Part shown: one piece after another, positions 35,209 to 44,757 of the stretch
How positions within the stretch are numbered: position 1 is the first letter of the stretch
How the letters are laid out: each line of letters begins with the position of its first letter
From: Microbacterium sp. BR1
GTDB taxonomy: Bacteria > Actinomycetota > Actinomycetes > Actinomycetales > Microbacteriaceae
Direction: 5' to 3'
DNA length: 64,000 nt
Assembly: GCF_002812725.1 (NCBI RefSeq)
Contig: NZ_NMUN01000002.1
Coordinates: 310,001-374,000 of the forward strand
Program-made: the position numbers and the translations under genes
Notes under the pieces: model-generated
What the model was told of the DNA's origin: nothing
What the model saw: the letters and a program-made list of their open reading frames with translations, nothing else
The model's database searches: none

Positions 35209-36681
35209 TCACACCTCCGCCCCGGTCGATGCGCTCAAGGATCTGGTGACGGGTTCCAGATCGCTCGGGCTGGAGAGCGTCCCGCGCACCGCGGTCGCTG
35301 CCGCGACGAGCGGCGACACAAGATGCGTCCGCCCGCCCTTGCCCTGCCGACCCTCGAAATTGCGGTTGCTCGTCGATGCGCAGCGTTCGCCGGGGGCGAG
35401 CTGATCGGGGTTCATTCCCAGGCACATCGAGCACCCCGCGAAGCGCCACTCCGCCCCGAAATCCTTGAAGATTTTGTCGAGACCCTCGGCCTCGGCCTCC
35501 AGTCGCACGCGCGCCGAACCCGGCACGACCATCACGCGGACGCCATCGGCTTTCGTGCGGCCCCGGATCACCGATGCGAACGCTCTCAGGTCCTCGATGC
35601 GGCTGTTTGTGCACGATCCCATGAAGACCGCGTCCACCGGAATGTCCCTCATCGGTGTGCCCGGGGTGATGTTCATGTACTCCAACGCGCGCTGGGCCGC
35701 GGCACGCTCGCCAGGGTCCACAAATCGCTCCGGCGGCGGAACCACGTCGCTCAGCGCGACACCCTGACCCGGATTCGTCCCCCACGTCACGTACGGTTCG
35801 AGCTTGTCCCCTTCGAGGCACACCTCCGCGTCGTACACGGCACCCGGATCGCTGGGAAGCGTGCGCCAGTAAGCGAGCGCTTCGTCCCAGTCTCGTCCCT
35901 TCGGCGCGTGTGGTCGACCTTCGAGATAGGCAAAGGTCGTTTCGTCGGGCGCGACCATCCCCGCGCGCGCTCCGGCCTCGATCGACATGTTGCAGATCGT
36001 CATGCGACCCTCCATCGACAATGCACGGATCGTGCTGCCCCGGAACTCCAGCACGTACCCCTGCCCGCCATTCGTTCCGATCTCCGCGATCAGCGCGAGA
36101 ATGATGTCTTTCGCCGTCACTCCCGGCCGCAACTCGCCCTCCACGGTGATTGCCATCGTCTTGAACGGTTTCAGCGGCAATGTCTGCGTCGCCAACACAT
36201 GCTCGACCTCGCTCGTGCCGATTCCGAACGCCATAGCCCCGAACGCTCCATGCGTCGAGGTGTGTGAATCCCCGCAGACCACCGTAATGCCCGGCATCGT
36301 GAGCCCCAGTTGCGGGCCGACGACGTGCACGATCCCCTGCTCCGCATCCCCGAGCGAATGCAAACGCACCCCGAACTCCGCCGCGTTACGGCGCAAGGTT
36401 TCGATTTGCGTCCGACTCGTCAAATCCGCGATCGGCTTGTCGATATCCCAGGTCGGTGTGTTGTGATCCTCGGTCGCGATCGTGTTCTCCAGACGGCGCA
36501 CCCCGCGGCCCTCCGCCCGCAACCCATCGAACGCCTGTGGGCTCGTCACCTCGTGCAAGAGATGTAGATCTATGTAGACCAGATCCGGTTCTGAGCCCTC
36601 GCCCCGTACGACCACGTGATCGTCCCAGACCTTCTCAGCCAGGGTGCGCGGGTGCTCGGGGAGGCTTTCGTTGATCGACAT
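35209..36681 (-). CDS. leuC: 3-isopropylmalate dehydratase large-subunit family protein (LeuC-like)
   Basis: 490 residues. It binds a [4Fe-4S] cluster through Cys in [14 protein letters not shown] and the pair in [15 protein letters not shown]. Substrate residues are in [20 protein letters not shown] and the EDHNTPTW loop. With the LeuD-like subunit it would add or remove water across a small dicarboxylate. Whether the genome has a second, leucine-specific leuCD cannot be seen here. Context with a type III CoA-transferase and an HMG-CoA-lyase-like enzyme suggests citraconate/(R)-citramalate chemistry (inference). Confidence 0.85.
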   Translation of the reverse strand: MSINESLPEHPRTLAEKVWDDHVVVRGEGSEPDLVYIDLHLLHEVTSPQAFDGLRAEGRGVRRLENTIATEDHNTPTWDIDKPIADLTSRTQIETLRRNAAEFGVRLHSLGDAEQGIVHVVGPQLGLTMPGITVVCGDSHTSTHGAFGAMAFGIGTSEVEHVLATQTLPLKPFKTMAITVEGELRPGVTAKDIILALIAEIGTNGGQGYVLEFRGSTIRALSMEGRMTICNMSIEAGARAGMVAPDETTFAYLEGRPHAPKGRDWDEALAYWRTLPSDPGAVYDAEVCLEGDKLEPYVTWGTNPGQGVALSDVVPPPERFVDPGERAAAQRALEYMNITPGTPMRDIPVDAVFMGSCTNSRIEDLRAFASVIRGRTKADGVRVMVVPGSARVRLEAEAEGLDKIFKDFGAEWRFAGCSMCLGMNPDQLAPGERCASTSNRNFEGRQGKGGRTHLVSPLVAAATAVRGTLSSPSDLEPVTRSLSASTGAEV

Positions 36682-36752
36682 GTTGATGTCTCCCTTCGTG
36701 ATCGGTGGCCGTCGGCCGCTCCTGGGACGCGCCGGTTCCGCGGTTGGGACTG

Positions 36753-38000
36753 CTACTGGACGATTCCTCGCTCACGGAGCCCGGCGATGCGGCGGTCGTC
36801 GTACCCGAGTTCCGACAACACGTCCTCGGTGTGGTCGCCGAGCCCCGCGCCTGCCCAGCGAACGGTGCCCGCGGTCCGGCTGAGACGGGGAAAAACGTTC
36901 TGCATCGGTATCGATCCGAAAACGGGATGCGGCACCCGAACGACCGTTTCCCGGGCACGGAAGTGCTCGTCGTGCAGCATGTCCCGCGCCGTGTAGATGC
37001 GGCCACAGGGCACCGCGGCATCCTCCATCAGCCGCTCGAGTTCTTCGGTCGAGCGAGCCGAGGTGAATGCACTGATCTCCCGGTCGAGTTCCTCCTGGCG
37101 CTGCCCCCGCGCCGAATGTGTCCCGAATTGGACCGAGTCGACCCATTCGGCGCGACCGATCGCCTCGGCGAATCGGCTGAACACTGAATCCTGATTCGCA
37201 GCGATGAGAATCCAGCTTCCATCCGCGGTCGGATATGCGTTGCTCGGCGCGACGTTCGGCAGAATCGATCCCGATCGTTCGCGCTGGTATCCGGCAACAT
37301 CCCACTCCGGCACGAGCGACTCCATGACTCCGAGCACTGATTCGAAGATGGCGGCGTCCACGATCTGACCGCGCCCGCTGGCGGTCCGCTCATTCAGCGC
37401 GGCGAGCGCACCGATCGTGCCGAACATGGCAGCGAGCGTGTCTCCGATCGAGATTCCCACTCGAGACGGGGGGAGCGACGGGTCACCGACGACGTAACGG
37501 AGACCGCCGATGGCTTCGCCGATCGCGCCGAATCCGGCACGGGCCGCGTACGGCCCCGATTGTCCGTAGCCCGATACACGCACCATGATCAGGCCGGGGT
37601 TCACGGCAGCCAGCGATTCGTAGTCGAGCCCCCAGCGCTCGAAGGTGCCCGGCCGGAAGTTCTCGATCACGACATCTACCTGGCCGACGAGCGCGCGCGC
37701 CACGTCCTGGCCCTCTGCAGTGCGCAGATCAATTGCGACCGTCCGCTTGTTCCGGCCGATGACGGCCCACCACATTGATTCTCCTCGCGGCAGTTCGCGA
37801 CCCCATTGTCGGATCGGATCCCCTGTGCGCGGCGCTTCCACTTTGATCACGTCGGCCCCAAGATCGCCGAGCAGCTGTCCGACGAACGGGCCTGCAATCA
37901 GCTGCCCGAACTCGGCCACGCGTATGCCGGTAAGCGGACCGGAAGCGACCGCCGGTCCTGCGGGCGACTCGGCATCGTCTGCGGTTCCGCGTGCGCTCAT
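36753..38000 (-). CDS. Type III (CaiB/BaiF) CoA-transferase
   Basis: 415 residues from the ATG at 38000, preceded by AGGAGG at proper distance; an ATG two codons earlier is too close to it. Signatures include [60 protein letters not shown] and the catalytic Asp in [13 protein letters not shown]. These enzymes move CoA between acids via an aspartyl-CoA intermediate. Here it would activate the acid made by the LeuCD-like hydratase, for example (R)-citramalate from succinyl-CoA. It is divergent from the SDR/ABC operon. Confidence 0.88.
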   Translation of the reverse strand: MSARGTADDAESPAGPAVASGPLTGIRVAEFGQLIAGPFVGQLLGDLGADVIKVEAPRTGDPIRQWGRELPRGESMWWAVIGRNKRTVAIDLRTAEGQDVARALVGQVDVVIENFRPGTFERWGLDYESLAAVNPGLIMVRVSGYGQSGPYAARAGFGAIGEAIGGLRYVVGDPSLPPSRVGISIGDTLAAMFGTIGALAALNERTASGRGQIVDAAIFESVLGVMESLVPEWDVAGYQRERSGSILPNVAPSNAYPTADGSWILIAANQDSVFSRFAEAIGRAEWVDSVQFGTHSARGQRQEELDREISAFTSARSTEELERLMEDAAVPCGRIYTARDMLHDEHFRARETVVRVPHPVFGSIPMQNVFPRLSRTAGTVRWAGAGLGDHTEDVLSELGYDDRRIAGLRERGIVQ

Positions 38001-38006
38001 CGGCAT

Positions 38007-38392
38007 TCCTCCTCGAAGTTCGACGCTTGTCCCCCCGGGTCCCGACTCGCTTTGACGAGAGACCCCCGGGCGGTGCGTTGGTTGTATGCAATCAAGACAA
38101 TGCCGCTCTCGTCAAGCAACCTTGCATACAAGTTGGACTGAGAACCCAGGCGTTAGCGTGGAGTGCTCGCGCCTGATTCGCGCCGACAAGTGGCTCAGAA
38201 TCGCCAATTTGTGCGGGAATTGCCCGGAGAGTGACGCGTCGTGCGCTCGCTGGAGAGAAAGTCTTGACAGGACGGCGCGAGAGTGATTGTGTGCATTTAC
38301 GCAATAACTTCGACTCGACGGAGAGCCTGAAACGGTGACGAGATGTCCCGGCGAAGGGTGATCCGGCGCGCCCTGAGGAACTGAGGACCCCG
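38007..38392. promoter_or_regulatory. Divergent control region of the catabolic island with FadR-type boxes
   Basis: About 390 bases. TTGTATGCAA (38082-38091) and TTGCATACAA (38122-38131) are exact complements and match GntR/FadR-type half-palindromes. A third, looser GTGTGCATTTACGCAA lies near 38290. TTGACA at 38264 is a possible -35 for the SDR operon, with only a weak -10. The GntR protein at 46162 is the likely regulator of both directions. Confidence 0.65.
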
Positions 38393-39229
38393 ATGACGCT
38401 GTCCAGAAAGCACGCCTTCATCACCGGAGGAGCCCGAGGCCAAGGCCGCTCCCACGCCCTCGCCCTCGCGAGGCGAGGCATCGACGTCGCGCTCGTCGAT
38501 CTGCCGGCCGGTGTCGCCATTGCGAGCACGCCGGTGCCGTTGAGCGGGGCTTCGGACCTGCAGCAGACGGCTGAAGAGGTGCGCAGCTTCGGTGTCCGCT
38601 GTCTGACGTTCGAAACAGACGTGCGTGAGAGGGACGCGCTCGTCAGTGCGGTCGACGAGACCGTCGCAGAGTTCGGGTCCGTCGACTACGTCGCTGCCAA
38701 TGCGGGAATATTCTCCTGGTCACGGATCGAGGACATGCCCGAACCGATGTGGCGCGACATGATTGACGTCAACCTGACCGGGGTGTTCCACACGTTCCAC
38801 GCGGTGGCGGGTCACCTTGCTCGACAGGACTTCGGACGGGTCGTCGCCACCGCCTCGATGGCCGGTCGGGGCGGGTTCGCTCACCTCTCGCACTACACGG
38901 CCGCGAAGTGGGGACTCATCGGTCTCGCGAAATCCTTCGCACTGGAGATGGCGCAGTTCGGCACCACCGTGAATGTCGTCGCTCCCACCAACTGCGACAC
39001 GCCGATGCTCAACAATCCCGCGGCGTACGAGTTCTTCGCGGGAAAGCCCGGTGCGACTCGCGAAGACGCGGCCGAGCAGGCGGCGGCGATGCTGCCGATA
39101 GACCTTCCGTGGATTCAGCCCGAAGACGTGACAGCGGCCTTCCTCTACCTGTTCTCCGACGGAGCACGGTACGTCAACGGCGAAGTCCTGCACGTCTCCG
39201 GAGGAATGAGCGCGAGCAACGCGGTCTGA
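38393..39229 (+). CDS. Short-chain dehydrogenase/reductase, mycofactocin-coupled type
   Basis: 278 residues. The nucleotide-binding start is HAFITGGARGQGRSHALALA; this GARGQGRSHA form is typical of SDRs thought to depend on mycofactocin because they hold NAD tightly. Catalytic elements are AANAGIFSWS, VVATASMAGRGGFAHL and SHYTAAKWG (YxxxK). A likely alcohol substrate is unknown. Ribosome-binding GAGGAACTGAGG precedes the start. First gene of the long plus-strand operon running to the lyase. Confidence 0.85.
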   Translation: MTLSRKHAFITGGARGQGRSHALALARRGIDVALVDLPAGVAIASTPVPLSGASDLQQTAEEVRSFGVRCLTFETDVRERDALVSAVDETVAEFGSVDYVAANAGIFSWSRIEDMPEPMWRDMIDVNLTGVFHTFHAVAGHLARQDFGRVVATASMAGRGGFAHLSHYTAAKWGLIGLAKSFALEMAQFGTTVNVVAPTNCDTPMLNNPAAYEFFAGKPGATREDAAEQAAAMLPIDLPWIQPEDVTAAFLYLFSDGARYVNGEVLHVSGGMSASNAV

Positions 39230-39309
39230 GCGCTGACCAACTGAGCAGTGCTGTCTCCCTTCACATCCCAACCCACATCAATTCCCGCCCGACAAAGGAG
39301 TCCTAGACC

Positions 39310-40428
39310 ATGACCAAGTCCTTCGCACACAGCGCGATCGCGGCCACCGCCGTCATCGCCGCCCTCGTCTTCTCGGGATGTTCGAGTTCGAGCCCCGATG
39401 CGAGTCCCGAAACCCCGCAGGGATCCGAGGGTGTCAGTCAAGACATGATCGATCTGGTGGCACAAGCCAGCGGTGAGATCGGTTTCGAGGGCCCCGCGAG
39501 CAGCCCAGGCATCGTTCCGGATCAGTCGATCGCGGTGATCACCTGTGCCGCGGCGGCAGCCGGATGCGTCCGCGTCGCCGAGGGTGTCAAAGCGGCTGGA
39601 GAACTCGTCGGATGGTCCGTCTCGGAACTGGACGGGCAGGGTCAGGCGGCCGGTCAGAATTCCGCGATCCTCCAGGCGGTAAGTCAAGGCGTCGACGGGA
39701 TCGTCCTCGTGGCGATCGACTCGTCGAGCGTGAGCCAGGGCATGTCCGCGGCGGCTGACGCAGGAATCCCGGTCGTGAGCGTTCAGGCCGACAACGTGGT
39801 GGGAAACGCCCCGACGGATGTCTATGCGGAGCCGGTCTCGGGGTCGTTGCGCGCAGGGGAGGCGCTTGGCGCCTACGCCGTCGTGGAGAGTGACGCGACC
39901 GCCAAGGTCGCGACCCTCTCCACCGACGAGCTCGCCGTGACGCGCAACCGCACGGCCGGTTTCGTGGAACAGATCGACGCATGCTCGGGCTGCGAAGTGG
40001 TCGACACGCAGAACTACCTGCTCTCGAAGGCGGTAACCGATGTCCCCCTCCTGGTGAGCTCCATGCTCCAGTCGCACCCCGACCTCGACTACATCTTCGT
40101 GGACATCGGGCAGTTTGGTGCTTTGACCGCACAGGCGATCCAGTCCGCGGGCAGCGAGGCCGAGGTGCTCTCGGTTGACTGCAACCCGGACGACATCGTG
40201 CTCATCCGCGACGGCGCGGGCCAGAGCGCGTGTGCGGCGAACGCGCTCGGTGCTGGAGGCTGGGCCGCCGTGGCAGCACTGAACTTCGCCATCGCGGGCG
40301 AACCCACCCCGGAGGGGCTCGTCGTGCCGACGAAGCTCATCACGGTCGACAACCTTCCCGACACGGACGAGTGGGCTGGCGATTTCGACCTGGCCGCTGA
40401 ATATGGCGCCTTCTGGGGCATCAACTGA
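39310..40428 (+). CDS. Sugar-type ABC importer substrate-binding lipoprotein
   Basis: 372 residues. The lipoprotein signal is AATAVIAALVFSGC with the Cys at about residue 25. The periplasmic-binding (RbsB-like) fold follows: QSIAVITCAAAAAGCVRVAE, then GVDGIVLVAIDSSSVSQGMS, AADAGIPVVSVQADN and PDLDYIFVDIGQFGALTAQA. It would capture the island's substrate outside the membrane. Ligand unknown; such proteins bind more than sugars, including autoinducers, purines and small polyols. The next gene is the ATPase. Confidence 0.85.
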   Translation: MTKSFAHSAIAATAVIAALVFSGCSSSSPDASPETPQGSEGVSQDMIDLVAQASGEIGFEGPASSPGIVPDQSIAVITCAAAAAGCVRVAEGVKAAGELVGWSVSELDGQGQAAGQNSAILQAVSQGVDGIVLVAIDSSSVSQGMSAAADAGIPVVSVQADNVVGNAPTDVYAEPVSGSLRAGEALGAYAVVESDATAKVATLSTDELAVTRNRTAGFVEQIDACSGCEVVDTQNYLLSKAVTDVPLLVSSMLQSHPDLDYIFVDIGQFGALTAQAIQSAGSEAEVLSVDCNPDDIVLIRDGAGQSACAANALGAGGWAAVAALNFAIAGEPTPEGLVVPTKLITVDNLPDTDEWAGDFDLAAEYGAFWGIN

Positions 40429-40452
40429 CGGGCTGCGCGCTCTGATCCGCTC

Positions 40453-42102
40453 ATGACCGAGGAGGGAAGAACCGTGGGAGACACCGGTGGCGACACGCGT
40501 GCCGCGTCTGATCGGGGGCAGGAACCCCCGACGCAGGGGGCTGACCGTGACGTGCTCACTCTGCGCAACGTCTCCAAGACGTTCAACGGGAACACCGTCC
40601 TGAGAGGAGTGGACCTGGACCTACGGTCGGGCGAGGTCCACTCCCTCGTCGGAATGAACGGTTCGGGGAAGTCGACCCTCATCAAGCTGCTCGCCGGCGT
40701 TCATGTCCCCGATCGTGGGAGCGAGATCGTCCTACGTGAGCCGTCGGCCGGGTCCGCCACCCAATCGGGGCGCGGGCGGGTGAGGCAGGCTCTGAGCCTG
40801 AGCGTAGCCGCCCAGCGGCCCAACATCGGCTTCGTCCATCAAGATCTCGGGCTCATCCCGGAGTTCACCCTGCTCGAAAACTTCGAGCTGACACTGGGAG
40901 GCAGTGCGGATCGAGCCCGCGGTCTCGATGCGGCCCACCGCGTCGAGACCGCGCTCGAGCGAGTCGGTGTCCAATCCTCGCCGTACGCGACGGTGGCCCA
41001 GTTGGGTGCAGCCGATCGCTCGCTGTTCGCGATCGCGCGAGCGCTCGAGCAACTGCGCCACACGTCGCGGCCTATCTTGGTGCTCGACGAGCCGACCGCG
41101 TCTCTCCCCAAGGAAGAGTCCGAACGAGTCCTGCGAACCATGCGTCAGCTGGTCGCCCAGGGCGCCGCGGTCCTGTTCGTCAGTCACCACCTGTCCGAAG
41201 TGCTCTCCGTATCGGATCGCGTCACAGCGCTTCGCGATGGGCGCGTTACCCTGAGCGCCGCTCGCGAGGCGCTCACCGAACAGGTCCTGGTCGACGCAAT
41301 CCTCGGCGATCAGCAGTCGTCCCTCTCTCCGCATGAGCGTCGGGAGCACGAGCGCGGTGATAGGTCGCCTGCCGTCATCGTGGAGGCTGTCACGTCCCAC
41401 AACGTCCACGGGGTGTCGTTCGAGGCCTATCCCGGAGAGGTCCTCGTGATCACCGGCCTCGTCGGATGCGGGAAGAGTCAGCTCGGGCGGATACTCGTGG
41501 GTTCGCATCGCGCGGCCTCTGGTGGGGTTCGCTATCCCGGACTCGCGGAGTCGCCGCGATCTGTCAGCGCCGCCATCGACTCGCGGATCTCCTACGTGCC
41601 GGCTGAGCGCAAGACAGCCGGAGGCGTCGGGGACTTCACCCTCGAAGAGAACGTCTCGCTCTCGTCGCTGCGATCCATGATCCGCGCCGGAGCGATCGAC
41701 GCCCGCGCAGAACGTGCGCTCGCGGAGCGGTTCGTCGAACTCCATCAAATACGGCCGCCGCTGCCGCCGCAGCCCTTCTCCATGTTCAGCGGGGGCAATC
41801 AGCAGAAGATCGTGATGGCGCGTGCGATGGCGATCGAACCTCGCGTACTCGTGGTCGATGAACCCACGCAGGGCGTGGACGTGGGCGCCATCGCTCTGCT
41901 CTATCGGCGGATCGAGACACTCTCCGCGGCGGGGGCGACAGTCATCGTCATCACGTCGTCGTTCGAGGAAGCGGTAGCGCTGGGCGACCGCGCGATCCTC
42001 CTCGACAAGGGCCACGTGATGGGAGAGATCTCGCGAGCTGATCTCTCCGTCGAGTCGCTCGTCACGCTCTCGTTGCGGGGGAAGCGATCACATGCCCGGT
42101 GA
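40453..42102 (+). CDS. Two-domain ABC importer ATPase (RbsA/MglA-like)
   Basis: 549 residues holding two ATPase domains. Domain 1 has Walker A GMNGSGKST, Walker B PILVLDEPTASLPKEE and a degenerate signature (QLGAADRSLFA). Domain 2 has Walker A TGLVGCGKSQ, signature MFSGGNQQKIVMARA and Walker B RVLVVDEPTQGVDVGA. The sugar-type importers all use this fused form. About 30 extra residues at the N-terminus are low-complexity and polar. The stop overlaps an upstream part of the permease open frame but the permease starts later. Confidence 0.88.
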   Translation: MTEEGRTVGDTGGDTRAASDRGQEPPTQGADRDVLTLRNVSKTFNGNTVLRGVDLDLRSGEVHSLVGMNGSGKSTLIKLLAGVHVPDRGSEIVLREPSAGSATQSGRGRVRQALSLSVAAQRPNIGFVHQDLGLIPEFTLLENFELTLGGSADRARGLDAAHRVETALERVGVQSSPYATVAQLGAADRSLFAIARALEQLRHTSRPILVLDEPTASLPKEESERVLRTMRQLVAQGAAVLFVSHHLSEVLSVSDRVTALRDGRVTLSAAREALTEQVLVDAILGDQQSSLSPHERREHERGDRSPAVIVEAVTSHNVHGVSFEAYPGEVLVITGLVGCGKSQLGRILVGSHRAASGGVRYPGLAESPRSVSAAIDSRISYVPAERKTAGGVGDFTLEENVSLSSLRSMIRAGAIDARAERALAERFVELHQIRPPLPPQPFSMFSGGNQQKIVMARAMAIEPRVLVVDEPTQGVDVGAIALLYRRIETLSAAGATVIVITSSFEEAVALGDRAILLDKGHVMGEISRADLSVESLVTLSLRGKRSHAR

Positions 42103-42130
42103 GCCTCTGGTGTCCGGAAAGGAAGACCCA

Positions 42131-43180
42131 ATGACCACTTCGTCTATTCAGGAGGCAGGCTTCGTGTCGCCCGACCGGGAGTCGGGCCGACGAACGCCGA
42201 AGCCACGACGTGCGCGCTCGGGCGGCGATCGGATGGCGGGTGAGGGGTTCTTCTCCCGCTTCACTCTGGTCCTGGTCCTGATCGCGCTCGTCGCGGTCTT
42301 CTCGGTTCTCCGTCCCGAGACGTTCCCGACCTACACGAACCTCACCTCGATTCTCAGCAGTCAGACGGTGCTGCTCGTGCTCGCCGTGGGGGCGATGTTC
42401 CCCCTAATTGCTGGTGAGTTCGATCTCTCCGTCGGTTTCATGCTCGGGTTCACCGCGATGTTCTTCGCCGTCGCCACGACCCAGTGGTCGCTACCATTCG
42501 GGCTCGCGATCCCGCTCGTGATCCTGGTCGGTGCGGTTCTCGGCACGGTCAATGCAATCCTCATATTGAAGTTCGGCATCAATGCGTTCATCGCGACCCT
42601 GGCGTCCGGCACCGTGCTGCAGGGTCTCACACTGTGGCTGTCCGCCGGACGAGTCGTCGCAGGCGTCCCCGCCGAGATCACGGCGATCGGCCGGGCTCAG
42701 GTCGCCGGGATGCCCATCCTCGTCTTCTTCGCCGCCGCGATCGCGGTCGCCGCATGGTTCGTGCTCGATCGAACGCGCACCGGACGCCTTCTCTACGCGA
42801 CGGGACTCGGTAGGGAGGCCGCTCGGCTCGCGGGCGTCAAGACCTCCAAGCTGCTCGCCGGGTCGTTCGTGGTATCCGGAGTCATGGCCTCGCTCGCAGG
42901 CATGATGCAGACGGCGAATCTCGGGGCCGCCAATCCGGATGTCGGCGCGCAGTACCTGCTGCCCGTCTTCGCCGCGGCGTTCCTCGGAGCGACGGCGATC
43001 CGCCCCGGCCGCTTCAACGTGCTCGGAACGGTGCTTTCGCTGCTCCTGCTCGCCTTTGGCATCTCCGGGCTGTCACAGCTCGGTGCCCCACTCTGGGTCT
43101 CGTCCGTCTTCAACGGACTAGCCCTCATCGTCGCGGTCGCCATCGCGGTGCGCCGTCGTCGTGCCGTCACCCGCGGCTGA
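42131..43180 (+). CDS. ABC importer permease (RbsC-like)
   Basis: 349 residues from the ATG at 42131, which has GGAAAGGAAG in front. The first 40 residues are polar and basic, then about nine membrane segments follow (for example FTLVLVLIALVAVFSVL and TVLLVLAVGAMFPLIAG). The BPD_transp_2 EAA-like coupling region is visible: GTVNAILILKFGINAFIATL, then LGREAARLAGVKTSKLLAGS. With the two preceding genes it makes a complete importer. Confidence 0.87.
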   Translation: MTTSSIQEAGFVSPDRESGRRTPKPRRARSGGDRMAGEGFFSRFTLVLVLIALVAVFSVLRPETFPTYTNLTSILSSQTVLLVLAVGAMFPLIAGEFDLSVGFMLGFTAMFFAVATTQWSLPFGLAIPLVILVGAVLGTVNAILILKFGINAFIATLASGTVLQGLTLWLSAGRVVAGVPAEITAIGRAQVAGMPILVFFAAAIAVAAWFVLDRTRTGRLLYATGLGREAARLAGVKTSKLLAGSFVVSGVMASLAGMMQTANLGAANPDVGAQYLLPVFAAAFLGATAIRPGRFNVLGTVLSLLLLAFGISGLSQLGAPLWVSSVFNGLALIVAVAIAVRRRRAVTRG

Positions 43181-43220
43181 ACAGCAGATCGATTCCGACC
43201 CCGACAAGAGGAGAAAGAAG

Positions 43221-43658
43221 ATGTCCGACGTGACATTCAGCAAGAAGTCCGTATCAGCGACGGCGGCTCTCGCCGGAATTGACGCGGCGGTGAAGAAGGC
43301 CGAGGAACTCGGCATGCCCTTCGTCATCGTCGTCGTCGACGATGCGGGATTGGTCAAGGCGAGCCTTCGAATGGACGGGGCGCCCCTCGTGAGCCTGCAG
43401 GTCGCCGAGGACAAGGCCTATACGGCCGCCGGATTCGGACTCGCGACAAACGACTGGTTCGACTTCCTGAGCGGCGACGAGCCGCTGAAGCTCGGAGCGC
43501 CGAACGGCATCAAACGGCTCGTGCCCTTCGGAGGCGGCTATCCGCTCAAGATAGACGGTGCAATCGTCGGTGGCATCGGAGTCAGCGGTGGGCACTGGAG
43601 CCATGACATGGAGGTCGCCAAGGCCGGGCTCAGCGCCATCACGGGCGAGGAGGCCTGA
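43221..43658 (+). CDS. GlcG/HbpS-type protein
   Basis: 145 residues from the ATG at 43221, with GAGGAGAAAGAAG just before it. The Haem_degrading/GlcG fold is suggested by ALAGIDAAVKKAEELGMPFV, VVDDAGLVKASLRMDGAPLV, KAYTAAGFGLATNDW and GGYPLKIDGAIVGGIGVSGG. GlcG relatives often accompany catabolic operons (glycolate, diols, heme) without a settled role. The frame stops two bases before the amidohydrolase start. Confidence 0.85.
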   Translation: MSDVTFSKKSVSATAALAGIDAAVKKAEELGMPFVIVVVDDAGLVKASLRMDGAPLVSLQVAEDKAYTAAGFGLATNDWFDFLSGDEPLKLGAPNGIKRLVPFGGGYPLKIDGAIVGGIGVSGGHWSHDMEVAKAGLSAITGEEA

Positions 43659-43659
43659 C

Positions 43660-44757
43660 ATGCACGGAGACTACTTCGTGATCGACGCCGTCGGCCACAC
43701 GTACGACTTCTCCCACGACAATCGTCGACCGGACGTTCCGGAGGAGATTTACTACGGCTTCATCCGCTGGCTGTACGGATACGGACACGAGCCACTCGAG
43801 AAGACGAGTGATGGATACCTGCTCGGATACGACGAGTGGGCGAACGGATGGACCACCGACGAGCTGATCCGCATGTTCTTCGTCGAGAGTGATGTCGATA
43901 TGGTCGCGATGCACGCCGTCAACTTCTTCAACCTGTTCACCCGTGGCGCGAACCCGTGGCCGCAGTGTCTTGCGGTGAAGACGGCGGCGCCCGACCGCGT
44001 GCTGCTCTACCCTGCCGTCGACCCGTTGTCCGATCGCCAGCAGGAGTTCGACAAGATGGCTGAGGCCGCGGAACTGGGTGTCGACGGATTCAAGTTCTAC
44101 CCCGTGAGCGGCATGATCGACGCGCGCAATCGTGCGGTCAGCTACGACTTCTCAGACGAGACGATCCTGCCGTATTTCGCGCACGCCCGGAGCCTCGGGG
44201 TTCGTCACATCGGCATCCACAAAGCGTTGCCTACAGGGCCCGGGCCGAATCAGCACGACAGGCCGGACGACGTGCTCGGGGCCGCCGTCGCGTTCCCGGA
44301 CATGACATTCGAGGTCGTTCACTCGGGATGGGCGTTCGTGGAGGACTGCGCGCTGCAGCTGACGATGAACGGCAATGTCTACGCAAACCTGGAAACGACG
44401 GCGAACGCGATCGTCAGAATGCCGCGTCGCTTCGCACGCGCGGTCGGTGCTCTGCTGGCGGAATCTCCCGACCGCGTTCTGTTCGGCAGCGGTGCTCCAC
44501 TTACACATCCACAGCCGATCATCGAGGCGATCGCGAATTTCGAGATGCCGCAAGACCTGATCGATGAGGGGCTTCCGGAGTTCACAGACGACCTGAAGGC
44601 GAAACTCCTCGGCGGAAACATGGCTGCGCTCCACGGGATTGACATTGCGCAGCGCAAGAAGGTGCTCGACCAGGATGGATTCGCGCGCGAGCGCGCGGCG
44701 TATCTCGAGGAGGGAGGAGCGCCATGGTCCCTGAAGCGCGAGAGGATCAACGCATGA
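43660..44757 (+). CDS. Amidohydrolase-related (PF04909-type) hydrolase or decarboxylase
   Basis: 365 residues from the ATG at 43660. TIM-barrel metal-dependent family that includes gamma-resorcylate and ACMS decarboxylases, LigI and 4-oxalomesaconate hydratase. Visible parts: VIDAVGHTYDF in place of the usual DxHxH, LGVDGFKFYPVSGMID, LGVRHIGIHKALPTGPG, FEVVHSGWAFVED, NVYANLETTANAI and LFGSGAPLTHPQP, where the usual GSD aspartate is Gly-Ser-Gly. GGNMAALHGID closes the domain. The changed metal or catalytic positions make its reaction uncertain. Confidence 0.78.
   Translation: MHGDYFVIDAVGHTYDFSHDNRRPDVPEEIYYGFIRWLYGYGHEPLEKTSDGYLLGYDEWANGWTTDELIRMFFVESDVDMVAMHAVNFFNLFTRGANPWPQCLAVKTAAPDRVLLYPAVDPLSDRQQEFDKMAEAAELGVDGFKFYPVSGMIDARNRAVSYDFSDETILPYFAHARSLGVRHIGIHKALPTGPGPNQHDRPDDVLGAAVAFPDMTFEVVHSGWAFVEDCALQLTMNGNVYANLETTANAIVRMPRRFARAVGALLAESPDRVLFGSGAPLTHPQPIIEAIANFEMPQDLIDEGLPEFTDDLKAKLLGGNMAALHGIDIAQRKKVLDQDGFARERAAYLEEGGAPWSLKRERINA

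Noticed and set aside
40732..42015. 427-codon minus-strand open frame over the importer ATPase
   Set aside because: Antisense shadow; the plus strand has all ABC motifs.
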